A stretch of 64,000 bases of DNA from Aralia elata (lineage: Eukaryota > Streptophyta > Magnoliopsida > Apiales > Araliaceae), in assembly GCA_034770075.1 (NCBI GenBank), contig CM068384.1, forward strand, positions 100,874,433 through 100,938,432, written 5' to 3'. The position numbers and the translations under genes are program-made. Of this stretch, positions 34,505 to 46,373 are shown one piece after another; the first letter of the stretch is position 1; each line of letters starts with the position of its first letter. The notes beneath the pieces are model-generated. The model ran no database searches. It was not told where the DNA came from and saw nothing but the letters and a program-made list of their open reading frames with translations.

Positions 34505-36260
34505 AATTTGTTAGTATCAATCAATTCTCCCTTTCTTTACCCATACTTGTTTTATTTTTGTTTTGTTGCAATTATGTATCAAAATGTCCTTTTGAACCAC
34601 ATTTTTTGCCAGTGACAAAATGTGAGCAATAAAGAGGCTTGTTTCTATGTTTATTGTTTTATTATTCTAATTTTATTAGAAGTGCTTGGTTATATTTTTG
34701 GACAGGATTGTATCCAATTCCTTGTTTGTCAAGGCTTGACCTTTGAGCTCCTAATATTATTTTTAAAATTTTCTTCACCTTGAACAAATTTTGCAAGATC
34801 TCTTTTTAACAACTTTATTTCTTCCTCATTGTTATTATGCAATGTTTACTATTTTCCCATCTATTAAAAAGCATTAATACACGCATCCCTCATTTTTAAG
34901 CTTTCTTTTAAATTATCATTTTCCTTTTTAAGACTATTGCTTTCTTCATTTAATATGTTTGCACGATTGTATAAGATTTTATTATAATTTTCTAAATATC
35001 CAATTTTCGCAGTTAACTGAGATACTTCATATGATGTGCAATCTTTAACTATCTCTTGTTTCTCCTCAATTAAAATCTCTACTTCTTTCATTAAATCATT
35101 TATCCAACTTTTCAAGTGAGCATTTTTCTCTTTTATGCGAATATATTTCATTTTTTAAAACAAGATAATCTGAAACAGTAATATTGCCAAGTGTCGGACC
35201 TTAACTCAGATGTTTTCTTCATCGCTTAATCCAGTGAAGCAGAGATGAGCGGTTTCATCATCTTGATCTTCATGATTTGATTCATCATCGCTCCCATGTC
35301 ATTAGTGCTTTTTCCTTTTGGGTAGTTTGCTTTGTTCTTTCCTTTTTAGCTGAAAACAATTTTCTCTTGAAGTGACCCGGCCTTCCACATTCGAAACAAT
35401 TTTCTTCTTGTGGCTTTTTGCTTGAAGTCTTTCCTGTTGTTGAAGGATTTTGCTGGAAATTTTGATTGATTCTTCTTTCGGATCAGCTCCCTCAATTTTT
35501 CTGGTCATTAAAGCTATTTTCTTCATCCGAATCTTCGTCATCACTTTCCATGCAACTTTCAGCTTGCAAATGCCCAATGTCTTCTTCTTGGGTGCCTCAT
35601 CTTCTTCATCATATAATTTTAGTTGGTTTTCAAATTCTTCAAGTTCTCCAAATAATGTGAGGGTTTCCATTGTACTGATTGTGGTTGAGTCTTGAAAGTG
35701 TAGTAACTTTTGGAGTGAATCGCTTAGGCATGACTCTAAGAATCTTTCGATTGATTTCCTTTTGATCGATCTTTCGGTCCAAGCATACTTAGAGAGTTCA
35801 TTAATGTGAGAAAATCTTGCCTGGGCACCTCTGATTGATTCATTTTTCTCTAATTTGAACAGTTCATATTCATGCAATTAATATGCTCAGCTTCACCTCC
35901 TTTACTTTAGTAGTACCTTCGTGACTCATGATGATTTGTGTCCCATATTTCTTTAGCAGTTGAACAAGCCGAAACCTTATCAATTTCTGACTGAAATCAT
36001 GCCACTTAGCAGTGTATTCATGGCCTTGGAATCATAAGATACCATATAGGATTCGTTTTGCATCCATTTCCATAAAGTGTCTTAGGTCGGCCATCATCGT
36101 GTCTTTGGAATGACATGACCATTTTCAACGACCCACCATTCCCACGGGTCTCGTTTCAGATTAGATCATCATTCTGAACTTCCAAAAGTTGAAATTCTCA
36201 CTTCCGAGCAATAAAGGTGGTCTGCTTGTGGACTGACCTTCTTGAAAGCTTAGGTGTGCC
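34505..36260 (-). pseudogene. Sirevirus gag, broken copy
   Basis: Corresponds to 5656-7416. Fragments at 35877-35302 (MHEYELFKLEKNESIRGAQA...) and 35151-34864 (coiled coil) are readable, but extra bases break the zinc-knuckle region. Confidence 0.88.
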
Positions 36261-36324
36261 ATAGGGATCTTTCCCTACGACCTGCAAAGATCAATATTAG
36301 TAGAGCCCTTACTCTGATAGCAAA

Positions 36325-37639
36325 GGTAATTCTATAGATAAGCACACCTAGAGGGGTGTTGAATAGGTGTAATTTGTATTTAATGAACAACAGTGATAAT
36401 TTTCAACAATGACTCTTTCTGCAGGAAATTCAGACAATGATACCCTATCTGAATTGGTGTCTGAATTAGTATATGTTCTTCGTTGATGATATGAACAGGA
36501 CAGTTATACCCTGTCTGAATTGGTGTCTGAATTAGTGCAAAACAAGACCCAACAACAGAATATTATGCAAGATTTCTTTCTAAAAACAGAATTCAAGCTT
36601 CAAGGATCAAACAAACACAAATAAGCAACCCATAAACACAACGATTTTTACGTGGTTCGGCCCTTAAACTCTAATCTAGTGGCCTACTCCACGTCCAATA
36701 CCAACTGGTATTGAAGACTCTTTTTATTAAACTTTAATTCAATACAATACAAGATAACTTCCCTGTTCTTTATAGCTTTCCTCTGTGATGGACACTCCTG
36801 TCCCTATGCACCACTGCAATCCTTCTCACCACTGAGACCCTTGCTCCACAGCAACCTTGAAAGCCTTCTAAGAACAAAACCTATCTACCACTAGATAGAA
36901 CAAACCACACACGGCTACACTCTGAACAATATTTTTGATTACAAGATATCACTCTTCCAGTAGAAAATATGAGAACAATACAACTGATTGCTGGAAGATA
37001 GTTTAGAAGGCTAATGAACTTATGTATCTCCCTGATTAGAGCTCTTCCAAGTTTTTTCAAATAGCCAAGAGGTAGAATGATTTTATAGAGCAGCTTCCAA
37101 CGGCTATGAATGAATCTGTTCTCATGAAATCCTCAATGAATATGGCACGGATCAGCAGACTTATGAGAGAAAGATTATTCTCCTAGATTTTAGAAATCAA
37201 GTATGGGAGAATTTAATTACTGAGGAAACATGTCATAAAAGACTGTTAGCATATTCTTTAATAAATTGGTTTAATTCAAATATCAAATCCACTTACTTGA
37301 GAACAACCAACTTCTTTGAATACTGACACAAACCAACCGAATCCAGCAGTATAAAACTAATTCCTTGATGGACTCAAACAGCTGGGATAATGCACTATAT
37401 TATAGGTGTGCATACATTCTATTTACAACCATCAAACAGTTATTGGTGACCACATATTATATTTCCATGCATCAGATAATTATGGGTGAGCACATATTAT
37501 ATTCACATGCATTAGTATAATCCTTATAATCATGCAGGCATCAGAATAGAACATATTTTAGAACCATGCGCACTGTGTAAGATAATAATTCATACTCATT
37601 TTGTTATCATTCAAAACACCAAATAACCAAACACTAACA
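36325..37639 (-). repeat. 5' LTR of Sirevirus copy 2
   Basis: Nearly identical to 7477-8781. It ends CACTAACA and is followed by target duplication GTCTA (37640-37644). A primer site reading TGCTATCAGAGT on the minus strand lies just inside, at about 36311-36322. Confidence 0.88.
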
Positions 37640-37644
37640 GTCTA

Positions 37645-38691
37645 CTCTACTCTAACCTAGTGAAAGGGACGGGCTGCACTATTTTGTGGCTAGTGAGACT
37701 CAAGCAATGCATACGAGATTTGTCTATCAACTAAATTTTTATTTTTATTTTTTTATTTTTGATTTATTGAAAACAGTCTACTCTACTCTAACCTAGTGCG
37801 AAGGAAAAGAGTTGTTGTATTTTGCAGCCGGAGAGACTTGATGCACAAGTAAGGAATTTACTAACTAGGCTAGACTTGCCGTTTAGAAATAATATCAATT
37901 CATTAAATTTTAATTAATAAGATTTACAAATATTATAAATTATTTAAACGAACTGCCAATTAAATTTTTATTATTCTCAAAGTTTGTGAATTATATCAAT
38001 TTCGATTAAAAAACTTATTAGATTGACTTCAAGGTTCTGGATAATTTTAAATTGTTATTATGTTTGAAATGTTAACAATACCTCAAGACAAGATCATTGA
38101 AACCCATGATATTTTTAAATAATTTGATACAAAATTATATAATTGTCTTTTCTTAATTGTTATATTTAAAATAGAGGAGTATGCATGATCCCATGATAAG
38201 GCTTGAAATCTTAAAAAAATATATTTTTTATTTTTTTATTTTTTGACAGACCCTGGTAACAATACAAGGGAAAATTCATTCATTCAATCAGAAAATATAC
38301 GAATTATATGATAAAACTGAGGGGATACTTACTCTATCCAAAATGAAATTTGAATTACAAACTTTTATGACTTAGACCAAAAAATAATATAACAATAAAG
38401 AAATAATCATTGTAAATATGTTGCATCTCGTATCGTGTATTCAATTAGCATATCTGCAATCACCTATCCATCACCGTAGATGAAATTGACTCTACATAAA
38501 GGAGAAAAAAGATTCCCACAAGAGTGGAGAAAGAACAAGAAATATAACCTCAACTTAGGAGAAAATAATATCCCACAAAAGGGATAAACAAACTCCACAA
38601 AGGGAGAAAATACGAACCAAATTAATAAGTGGCTAATGATAATCAAAGGATTTACGGGACGGTCTCTCCATAAGAGAAAACAAACCCTCCC
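37645..38691. other. AT-rich spacer, second copy
   Basis: Almost identical to 8787-9835. No gene seen. Confidence 0.6.
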
Positions 38692-39103
38692 AAAGTCTAA
38701 GTTTGAACTTTTGAAAGCTAGTGTTTCTGTCTAGAAAGAAAAGAGAAAAGAGGAAAATATGTTACAATTAGTCTGAAAAGAAGAAAATTCGACACAATTA
38801 GTCTTTGTCCAACTGTTTAAAATAAAACATTTGTCAATCGTTTTCTTTGAAATAGACCTTCAACTAATTTAGAAACACTCATTAATTTGAAATAAAAATC
38901 ACATTAGTTGAATAGTATACCCATAAGAAATATTTACACATGCATCAAGTAGAAAAACTCATCAACACGTCAATTAATTTCCAAAGGAATAGACAACAAT
39001 ATATACGTTGCAGGCGAAGTTACTAGTCTCCATTACTATTATTTTCCAAAACAAAATTAAATCTATAAATATTTAAAACTGTAAATATTCTTTTCATTTT
39101 AGC
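38692..39103. repeat. local direct repeat, uninterrupted unit, second copy
   Basis: Counterpart of 9836-10245. It is repeated at 40203-40421 plus 41974-42170 around the second hAT copy. Confidence 0.72.
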
Positions 39104-39182
39104 TGTCGGTTTTAGAATCTGTCTGTTTTGAGTTATTCGTCTAATTCTTCATGTATTACTTTAGACTAACGTAAACCATGCA

Positions 39183-39762
39183 TGTAATGATATTTTAAGG
39201 TTTTCTAATGCAGAAAACAAGCAAAAACAGGGATTAAATAAATTAAAAAGTAAACAGGGATTAAATAAACTAAAAAGTAAAATAACAATCAATCACACAT
39301 GCACAACAAGATTTATATTTGGTTCGACCCCTTAGTCCTCTACTCTATGGGCCAACATCCAAGGCTAGGTATTAATTGATACCCAACAAGTTCACTTTAA
39401 TATTAATAAAATAATTACAATTATATCAACTCCTTGTATAATAGAATTTGGAAAACTTCCTAAGCACACAACTGAGGAAACCTCCTCCCTTGAGCATCTT
39501 TACTCCCTTAAGTACCACTACTCTCTTGGACACTTTTGCCCCATTGAACTCTACTTGTACAATATTAAAGGAAACTCATTATTTCAGTTTGAAGCCCTTT
39601 TTACAAGATATGATATTTTAGAATAAAAGGGATTACAATTGAACTCTATAGATATCTAACAAGAACAGTATAAGAACAAGGTAATAAGAATTTATTAGAA
39701 TTTTTTTTTGAGCATATTAATTGTTGTATAGATGATAGAGTTCTTGATGTTAGCAGCATAGT

Positions 39763-39810
<48 letters not shown>

Positions 39811-40010
39811 AGTTATGTCTAACGGCTAGTAAAAAATATGATTATTGAAGTAAATCAAATCCTTGAATGATATGGAAAGATTTTATCAGTTTTGATATCA
39901 ATAACAAAAAATAACCACATGGATATGTAATTTGATCAATAAATATGTAAAAATCTTCTCGATTTATGTTAATTTTAAAGGCATTCATAACCAAAAAAAA
40001 ATAGAAAAGA
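39183..40010 (-). repeat. probable solo copia LTR, second copy
   Basis: Counterpart of 10326-11150 with genuine base substitutions (for example TTGGTTCGACCCC for TTGGTTCGGCCCC). The right boundary is uncertain. It contains the (GT)n(AT)n array 39763-39806. Confidence 0.4.
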
Positions 40011-40578
40011 AAAAGTAGGCCATAATTGATATCAAGTGCAACATCTTAAAGAAATTAAGGGACAAACTATAAATTTTATACCATATTGATCAGACATCAA
40101 AGAGAGATATTGGTGTATTTAGATCATTTGAAAAACATAAAAGATGGTCGCCATCATATTAGAAGATAGGAAATCCTTCTTCAATCTTAGGCTTGTTGAT
40201 GCAAGTCTAAGTTTGAACTTTTGAAAGCTAGCGTTTTTGTCTAGAGATAAAACAAAAAAGAGGAAAATACGTCACAATTAGTCTGAAAAGAAGAAAATTC
40301 GTCACAATTAGTCTTTGCCCAACTGTTTAAAAAAACATTTGTCAATCATTTTCTTTGAAATAGCCCTTCAACTAATCAAGAAATACTCATTAATTTGAAA
40401 TAAAAATCATATTAGTTGAATCAGGGCCGTTCCTGAGCACGGGCGGGAGGGTTGACCGCCCTAGGCCCCCAATCAAGGAGGCCCCAAAATTTTATTATAT
40501 ATATAGTATATATATATATATATGTGAAATTAAAAATATAAATATATAATGATATAGGTATACAATCTGCTGAAGAAT

Positions 40579-41112
40579 GTTTCAAAGTTAATTATTTTCT
40601 TGTTCTAGTTGATATGACTATTACTCAACTGAAGAATAGGTTTTTACAATTGCAAACAGTTGAAGATGTTTTTAGATTCTTATATATATGATCCAAAAAC
40701 ATTAAGAATACCGGATGATATCAAATTGAAAGAATGTCGTGTTAATCTCGAAAAGTCTCTGAAACATGACAATTTTTTTGATGTTGATTCAAATGATTTG
40801 TTTTCAGAATTACAAGTGTTACAAGTGACTTTGCCAAGAGAAATAGAGTCAACCATTGAAATTCTAGAGTTTGTAAAAACTTTGTATTGTTTTCCTAATG
40901 TTTCAATTGCTTACAGTGTATTACTAACTATTCATGTGACAGTGACATTTGTTGAAAGAAATTTTTCGAAGTTAAAATTGTTAAAAAATTACTTGCGGTC
41001 GACTATGACACAAGAAAAGTTAAATGGGTTGACAACCATGTACATCGAGAAGGATATGTTGGATAAAATTGATTTTGAACATTTGATCAGAGTCGATCCT
41101 GGGTTTTTTTAA
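40579..41112 (+). pseudogene. hAT transposase C-terminal fragment, copy 2
   Basis: Dimerisation domain with FPNVSIAYSVLLTI, VERNFSKLKLLKNYLRSTM, LNGLTTMYIEKDMLDKIDFE and a stop at 41112. It has the same early frameshift near 40683 as copy 1. It differs from copy 1 by about a dozen residues, mostly toward the usual hAT pattern, so it is probably the less decayed version. The catalytic domain is absent. Confidence 0.85.
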
Positions 41113-41537
41113 GGCTTAGGACGAAATTTTTCGAGTGTGCGCAATGGCGGGGGTTCGGGGGCAGCGCCCCCGAGTCAATTTTTCTTAATACTTTTGTATT
41201 TTTCTATTTTTTTTAATTTGGCGGGGATTCGTAGTGTGTTGAGATCTTTTTTTAATATAAAGGTTTGATAAAAAAAATTTCACATCAACAATTGTAAAAG
41301 TGTTTTTGAAAAAAAATAAATTAAAAAAATAGTAAAGTTGCCTTTGTAGTCAATATTATGCCACATTTAAGGTCATTGTATGAAATTAACTCTATGATTG
41401 GTCATTTGTCATATTAGACTGTTTCTTTTTCTTTCCCCTTAGAATTTAAGTATTGAAAAATTATGTAGGAGTTTGACATTTGAAGGCTTTTTTGGACTGT
41501 TAGTGAAAAAGAAATGGAAAGTAAAATTAAAATGTAC

Positions 41538-41607
41538 TGCTAGCCAAGAATTGAACCCAAGTCTGTACCATGGCAAGGAACTATTCTACTGCTAGACCAC
41601 AAGATCT
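41538..41607 (-). pseudogene. tRNA-Gly(GCC)-like sequence, copy 2
   Basis: The cleaner version of 12683-12753. On the minus strand: GTGGTCTAGCAGTAGAATAG, then TTCCTTGCCATGG with anticodon GCC, then GGGTTCAATTCTTGGCT. About 70 nt, the size of tRNA-Gly. Mismatches in the acceptor and T stems argue against function. Confidence 0.7.
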
Positions 41608-41973
41608 TTATAGATATATACACATATATACACAAGCTTATAATTAATTTTGGCCCCCCTTTAACTCTGGGCCATGGGCGGTCGCCCTGTTTGCCCTGGG
41701 CCAGGGCCGGTTCTGCATTTGATTGAAGATTTTGCCTCTAGGAATACTAGAAGAAGTATCTTTCAATGAATGTATTCTCATATATTTTGTTGTAGTCGAA
41801 CTATTTAGTCGAATTTCTCATATATTTTGTTGTAGTCGAACTATTATGTTTTAAACTCCGAAAAAATATTTTTTAGATACAACATGTACTTTTTTTTTGT
41901 GAAGACAATGTTTCAAAAACAATCTCATTTTTATTTATCGCCCTGGACCACTAAAATTTGAGGAACGACCTTG

Positions 41974-42809
41974 AGTTGAATAGCATACCCATAAGAAATA
42001 TTTACACATGCATCAAGTAGAAGAACACATCAACACGCCAATTAATTTCCAAAGGAATAGACAACAATATATACGTTCCAGGCGAAGGTGCTAGTCTCCA
42101 TTACTTCTTTTAAAAAAAAAAATTAAATCTATAAATATTTAAAACTTTAAATATTATTTTCATTTTAAAATATAAGATCAACATTAATTATTAAAATTAA
42201 TTTGAGATATTATTCATTTAAAAATTAATGTGATTCATTTAATTTTTTTAAAAAAATAAATAATAATATTTTGAAGATATATTACAATTTTCACAATTAT
42301 ATTTGCTTATAAGTAAATAAATTAAATCAACTTTGAGTTAGAAAATATCTTAATTTGATTTTAGTAAATCAAATCAGTATTTTTAGTCTCGGAGCAGTGA
42401 TTGAACTGTAAAAATTATCGAGTAGATGGTTCATTGGTTCAACAAGTAGTCATTCTGTTCTTGAATCGATAATATCATAAATAAATAAAAATATTATTAA
42501 TATTTAATAAAATTTTAAGACATCTATTTTTTCAAAAAACTTTGTTGTAAAACTATTTTGTCATTATATTGGCACCTTTGTTTTGCTGCAATTGAACCAA
42601 AACCCTCTCTCTATTTCCCCCATTTCTGCCCATTTTCTTCTTCTTAAACCTCCCATATGCTTCTAATTTGAAGGATATTGATCGTTTCTCTTAAGGATTT
42701 CACGATTCTCTTTCTAGTTTCGGTAAGCTGTTTGATATGGGTTTATATTTGTATATTCTGAATTGGATTGTTAAATTTACTGTACATTCACAAGGGGTGT
42801 GTGTGTGTG

Positions 42810-42873
<64 letters not shown>
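41974..42873. other. spacer with leader-like CT-rich stretch and microsatellite, second copy
   Basis: 41974-42170 completes the split direct repeat. 42590-42730 repeats the CT-rich stretch ending TTTCG/GTAAGCTG. A (GT)n(AT)n(GT)n array fills about 42797-42873. No coding gene seen. Confidence 0.45.
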
Positions 42874-42879
<6 letters not shown>

Positions 42880-43281
42880 GACAAACTATGACAAACACAA
42901 TAAATCAACGTAGAAAGATAAAGACAATAACACAAGGTTTTACGTGGAAACCCAAATCGGGAAAAAACCACGGAGAAGACATAAGAAATCCACTAAATAA
43001 ATATTTGAAGAATACAAGATAGAGAGAGAATAATTAGAATATTTCTGAATGAATCTGAATGTCTCTGAATTGTTTCTTCCCCAAAATCCTAGCACCTATA
43101 TTTATAGGCCATAGGAAATTCCATAACCAAATAAGATAGGAAATACTAAATTGAGTATAATTAGGAAAGATAACTTTCCTTATACCAAAACGGATTCTAG
43201 GTAATACCTAAATCCAAATCCAATAAGGAATTAGATAATACCTAAATCCAAATCCAATAAGGAATCATGCCATACCCAACA
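42874..43281 (-). repeat. 3' LTR of Tnt1-like copy 2
   Basis: TGTTATGACAAAC ... TACCCAACA, 408 bp. It contains a tandem copy of about 35 bp (TAATACCTAAATCCAAATCC...) that the 5' LTR has only once. Confidence 0.9.
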
Positions 43282-43355
43282 AATCTCCACCTTGACTTGA
43301 ATCCTCCAAATATAGCACAAACAGTGAACTTTCTCCTCTTCTCAAAATGCACAAC

Positions 43356-44663
43356 TCAAGTGCATCGAACACTAACCAGGTCCAAGCAATGTTTGAACTT
43401 GGTATGTGATAACGGCTTTGTTAACATGTCTGCTGGATTGTCTGCAGTACCAATATTCAAAATCTTAATGTCGCCATCTTTATATGTCACAAGGTCACTA
43501 TACTCAACTGTCTCGACAACTGATAAGGCATAAGCAACATAATCTGAATACCCATATCTCTGTGGTGGTCGCACTGTCCTCTTTGCCCTGTCTCTAGTGA
43601 GACTATACTGATTGTCCACTTGTTCCTCCTCTGGAACTATATTTTCATCTGCAATAGTAGTAGTAGGCACATGATCTGAACTCTGTTGTGATTTCTAAAC
43701 CTGAGGAGAAGTTACTTCAAGCTCCACCTTCTGACCAACACTATCAAAACTATCAATACAACGAACAGAGTATTCCTTGTTCTTATGAAGCATAACTGAC
43801 TCATCAAAAGTAACATCTCTGCTAATGATGACCTTTGCTGACTTCTGATCAACACACCAAAGTCTATAACCCTTCACACCAGAACCATAACCAAGAAAAA
43901 TGCATTTTTTCGCTCTAGGTTCGAGTTTTCCCTCATTCACATGTGCATATGCAGGACAACCAAATACCCTAAGAGATGAATAATCTGCAGGATTACCTGA
44001 CCAAACCTCTTCAGGGGTCTTACATTCTATAGATGTACAAGGAGAACGATTCACTAAGAAAGAAGTTGTGTTCACTGCTTCTGCCCAAAATTCCTTGCCC
44101 AAACCTGCATTTAACAACATACACCTGGTCTTCTCTATCAAGGTTCTGTTCATCCGTTCTGCAACTCCATTCTACTGCGGTGTCTTCACAACTGTACGAT
44201 GTCTAACAATTCCTTCATTCTTACAGTACTCATTAAACTCAGTCTTGCAAAACTCAAGGCCATTATCTGATCTGAACCTCTTAATCTGCTTTCCTGTCTG
44301 CTTCTCTACCAAAATCTTCCACCTTTTAAAATTCACAAAAACGTCATTCTTATGTTTCAAGAAATAGACCCAAACCTTCCTGGAGTAATCATCAATGAAG
44401 GTTAGTAGATAATGTGCACCGCTACCTTTGGAAGGAACCCGTGAAGGACCCCAAAGGTCTGAATGAATGTAGTCCAAAGTCCACTTTGTTCTATGAACCG
44501 CAGTCTTGAAACTAACTCGTTTCTGTTTTCCCAAGACACAATGCTCACAGAAGTCCAACTTTCCTATTTTCTGTCCAGATAAAAGACCTCTTTTACTCAA
44601 AGCATCCATGCCTTTTTCACTCATATGGCCTAATGTCATATGCCCACAACCTGGTGGTGTCAT
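43356..44663 (-). pseudogene. Tnt1-like pol: integrase plus RNase H tail, RT missing
   Basis: Integrase: LGHMSEKGMDAL, zinc-binding CEHCVLGKQKRV, HSDLWGP, FIDDYSRKVWVYF and RSDNGLEF (44663-44172); a stop after VKTPQ near 44172; then ERMNRTLIEKTRCML, FLGYGSGVKGYRLW (44153-43695); a further break; then RPPQRYGYSDYVAYAL runs straight into DIKILNIGTADNPADMLTKP, the RNase H end (43670-43356). The whole RT and most of RNase H are therefore missing between about 43540 and 43480. Copy 1 has the same junction. Confidence 0.85.
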
Positions 44664-45042
44664 CCGCAGTAACTGAAGAACAAATTACATTTGAATCTGT
44701 AGTTGTAGAACCCTCCAATTTATATAAAGTGCCGACCTTGATTCCTTTCATCAACACAAGAGAGCCTCTACTAATCTTCATAACTCCACTTTCAGCTGTG
44801 TACTTACACCCATTTTCATCTAGTGTACCCAAAAATATGAGATTCTTCTTCAAACCTGGAACATGTCTAACATCTGACAATGTCCTGATTATGCCATCAT
44901 GCATCTTAATTTTAACTGTGCCAATGCCAATTACTTTACATTTAGAATTATTTCCCATCAAAACAATTCCACCATCAAATGGTTCATATATGGAGAACCA
45001 ATCACGAGTAGGACACATATGATAAGAACACCCAGAATCCAA
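44617..45042 (-). pseudogene. Tnt1-like protease region
   Basis: Contains the catalytic motif LDSGCSYHMCPTRDWF, and VRHVPGLKKNLI typical of the copia protease/pre-integrase. A stop (near 45046) separates it from the upstream gag frame although both are in the same frame. The downstream end shifts frame into integrase. Confidence 0.82.
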
Positions 45043-45045
45043 AAT

Positions 45046-45970
45046 TCAATCACTGTTAAATCTTTCTCTGTCATCGGCTACTAACAGAAGATCATCACTA
45101 TCCTCAGCAACGCTAGCCTGGGCAGGCTTTCTTGCCCCCTGATTCTGCTGGTTCTGCACATTCTGTCCACTATTAATCTGACCATGATTGTCTCCTTTCT
45201 GTTCTTTATTTTTCAACTTCGGACAATTACGTTTTATATGCCCCTTTGCATGACAGTAGTTACAGCTGAAATTCTTATTCCTAGATTTTGATCTGTGTGT
45301 ACTGCCACGTTTTGAACTTCTCTCAACTGACCTCCCCCTGGTAAACAATCCAACACCTTGATCATCACTTTTCCCAAAAGTCATCTCAGAATCTAGTTTT
45401 TGTTTACTCATAAGATTCGTCTTAACATCCTCAATTGAGATAGTGTCTCTACCATAGATCATAGTGTCTCTAAAGTGCTTATATGAAGGAGGTAATGAGA
45501 CTAACAACAATAGGGCTTGATCTTCATCATCAATCTTAACATCAATATTCTGCAACTCAGTTACAATCGAATTAAATTCAGTGATATGAGATTTGATTTG
45601 AGTACCTTCTGACATATGCAAGGTGTAAAGACGTTGTTTAAGTCTCAATCTATTGGTGAGGGACTTCGTCAGTAGTTGTAGTTTCCGCTAACACCTCTTG
45701 CAACACATCATTCGAAAGGCACAACTGAATTGCCGAAAGTGCTTTATCATCCATAGTTTCCCATTCTGACTCAGACATCTCGCTAGCTTTCTTCGTCTCC
45801 CAATCCGTATCAGACATATCTATAGGCTTCCTTGGCTTCCCTACAATGGCTTTCTTCAAGCCTTGCTGAGTAAGAATAGCCTTCATCCGAACCTGCCAAA
45901 GACTGAAACTAATATTCCCATCAAATTTGTCAATATCAAATTTCGTTGATGAAGTCGAACTCAATGTCAT
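45046..45970 (-). pseudogene. Tnt1-like gag
   Basis: The ATG at 45970 opens MTLSSTSSTKFDIDKFDG with NISFSLWQVRMKAIL and ALSAIQLCLSNDVLQEV. A small deletion and frameshift near 45655 removes the segment before TKSLTNRLRLKQRL. The rest continues to a zinc knuckle CX2CX4HX4C (CNYCHAKGHIKRNC) and stops near 45046. Confidence 0.85.
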
Positions 45971-46008
45971 AGTATGGATCGATAATAACCAAGCTCTTGA
46001 TACCAGTT

Positions 46009-46373
46009 TGTTATGACAAACTATGACAAACACAATAAATCAACGTAGAAAGATAAAGACAATAACCACAAGGTTTTACGTGGAAACCCAAATCGGGAAA
46101 AAACCACGGAGAAGACATAAGAAATCCACTAAATAAATATTTGAAGAATACAAGATAGAGAGAGAATAATTAGAATATTTCTGAATGAATCTGAATTGTT
46201 TCTTCCCCAAAATCCTAGCACCTATATTTATAGGCCATAAGAAATTCCATAACCAAATAGGATAGGAAATACTAAATTGAGTATAATTAGGAAAGATAAC
46301 TTTCCTTATACCAAAACGGATTCTAGGTAATACCTAAATCCAAATCCAATAAGGAATCATGTCATACCCAACA
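46009..46373 (-). repeat. 5' LTR of Tnt1-like copy 2
   Basis: 365 bp, otherwise nearly identical to 42874-43281. Ends TACCCAACA against an (AT)n array (46374-46396). Confidence 0.9.

Larger units (their letters stand above)
28152..37639 (-). mobile_element. Sirevirus-type copia retrotransposon, copy 2 (complete, disabled)
   Basis: Both LTRs (28152-29410, 36325-37639), GTCTA target duplications, primer site, gag, pol and env-like regions are present on the minus strand. It shares with copy 1 every pol lesion and the same right-hand flank, so the two come from one insertion event later duplicated. On top of these, gag, pol and the env-like gene carry dozens of extra single bases, mostly in homopolymers, which look like sequencing noise. 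Confidence 0.93.
40422..41973. mobile_element. hAT superfamily DNA transposon, copy 2
   Basis: Same element and same AGTTGAAT target duplications (40414-40421, 41974-41981) as 11564-13125. Length 1552 bp. It contains the transposase fragment, GC hairpin, tRNA-Gly-like sequence and internal hAT-like terminus (about 41641-41718). Confidence 0.92.
42874..46373 (-). mobile_element. Tnt1-like copia element, copy 2, RT-deleted
   Basis: Complete 3.5-kb element on the minus strand: 5' LTR 46009-46373, primer site at 45993-46005 (TGGTATCAAGAGC), gag, protease, integrase, RNase H tail, polypurine tract (AAGGTGGAGATT, about 43282-43293) and 3' LTR 42874-43281. The RT domain is absent. It sits between a GT array and an AT array, and no clean 5-bp target duplication can be read. 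Confidence 0.93.
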
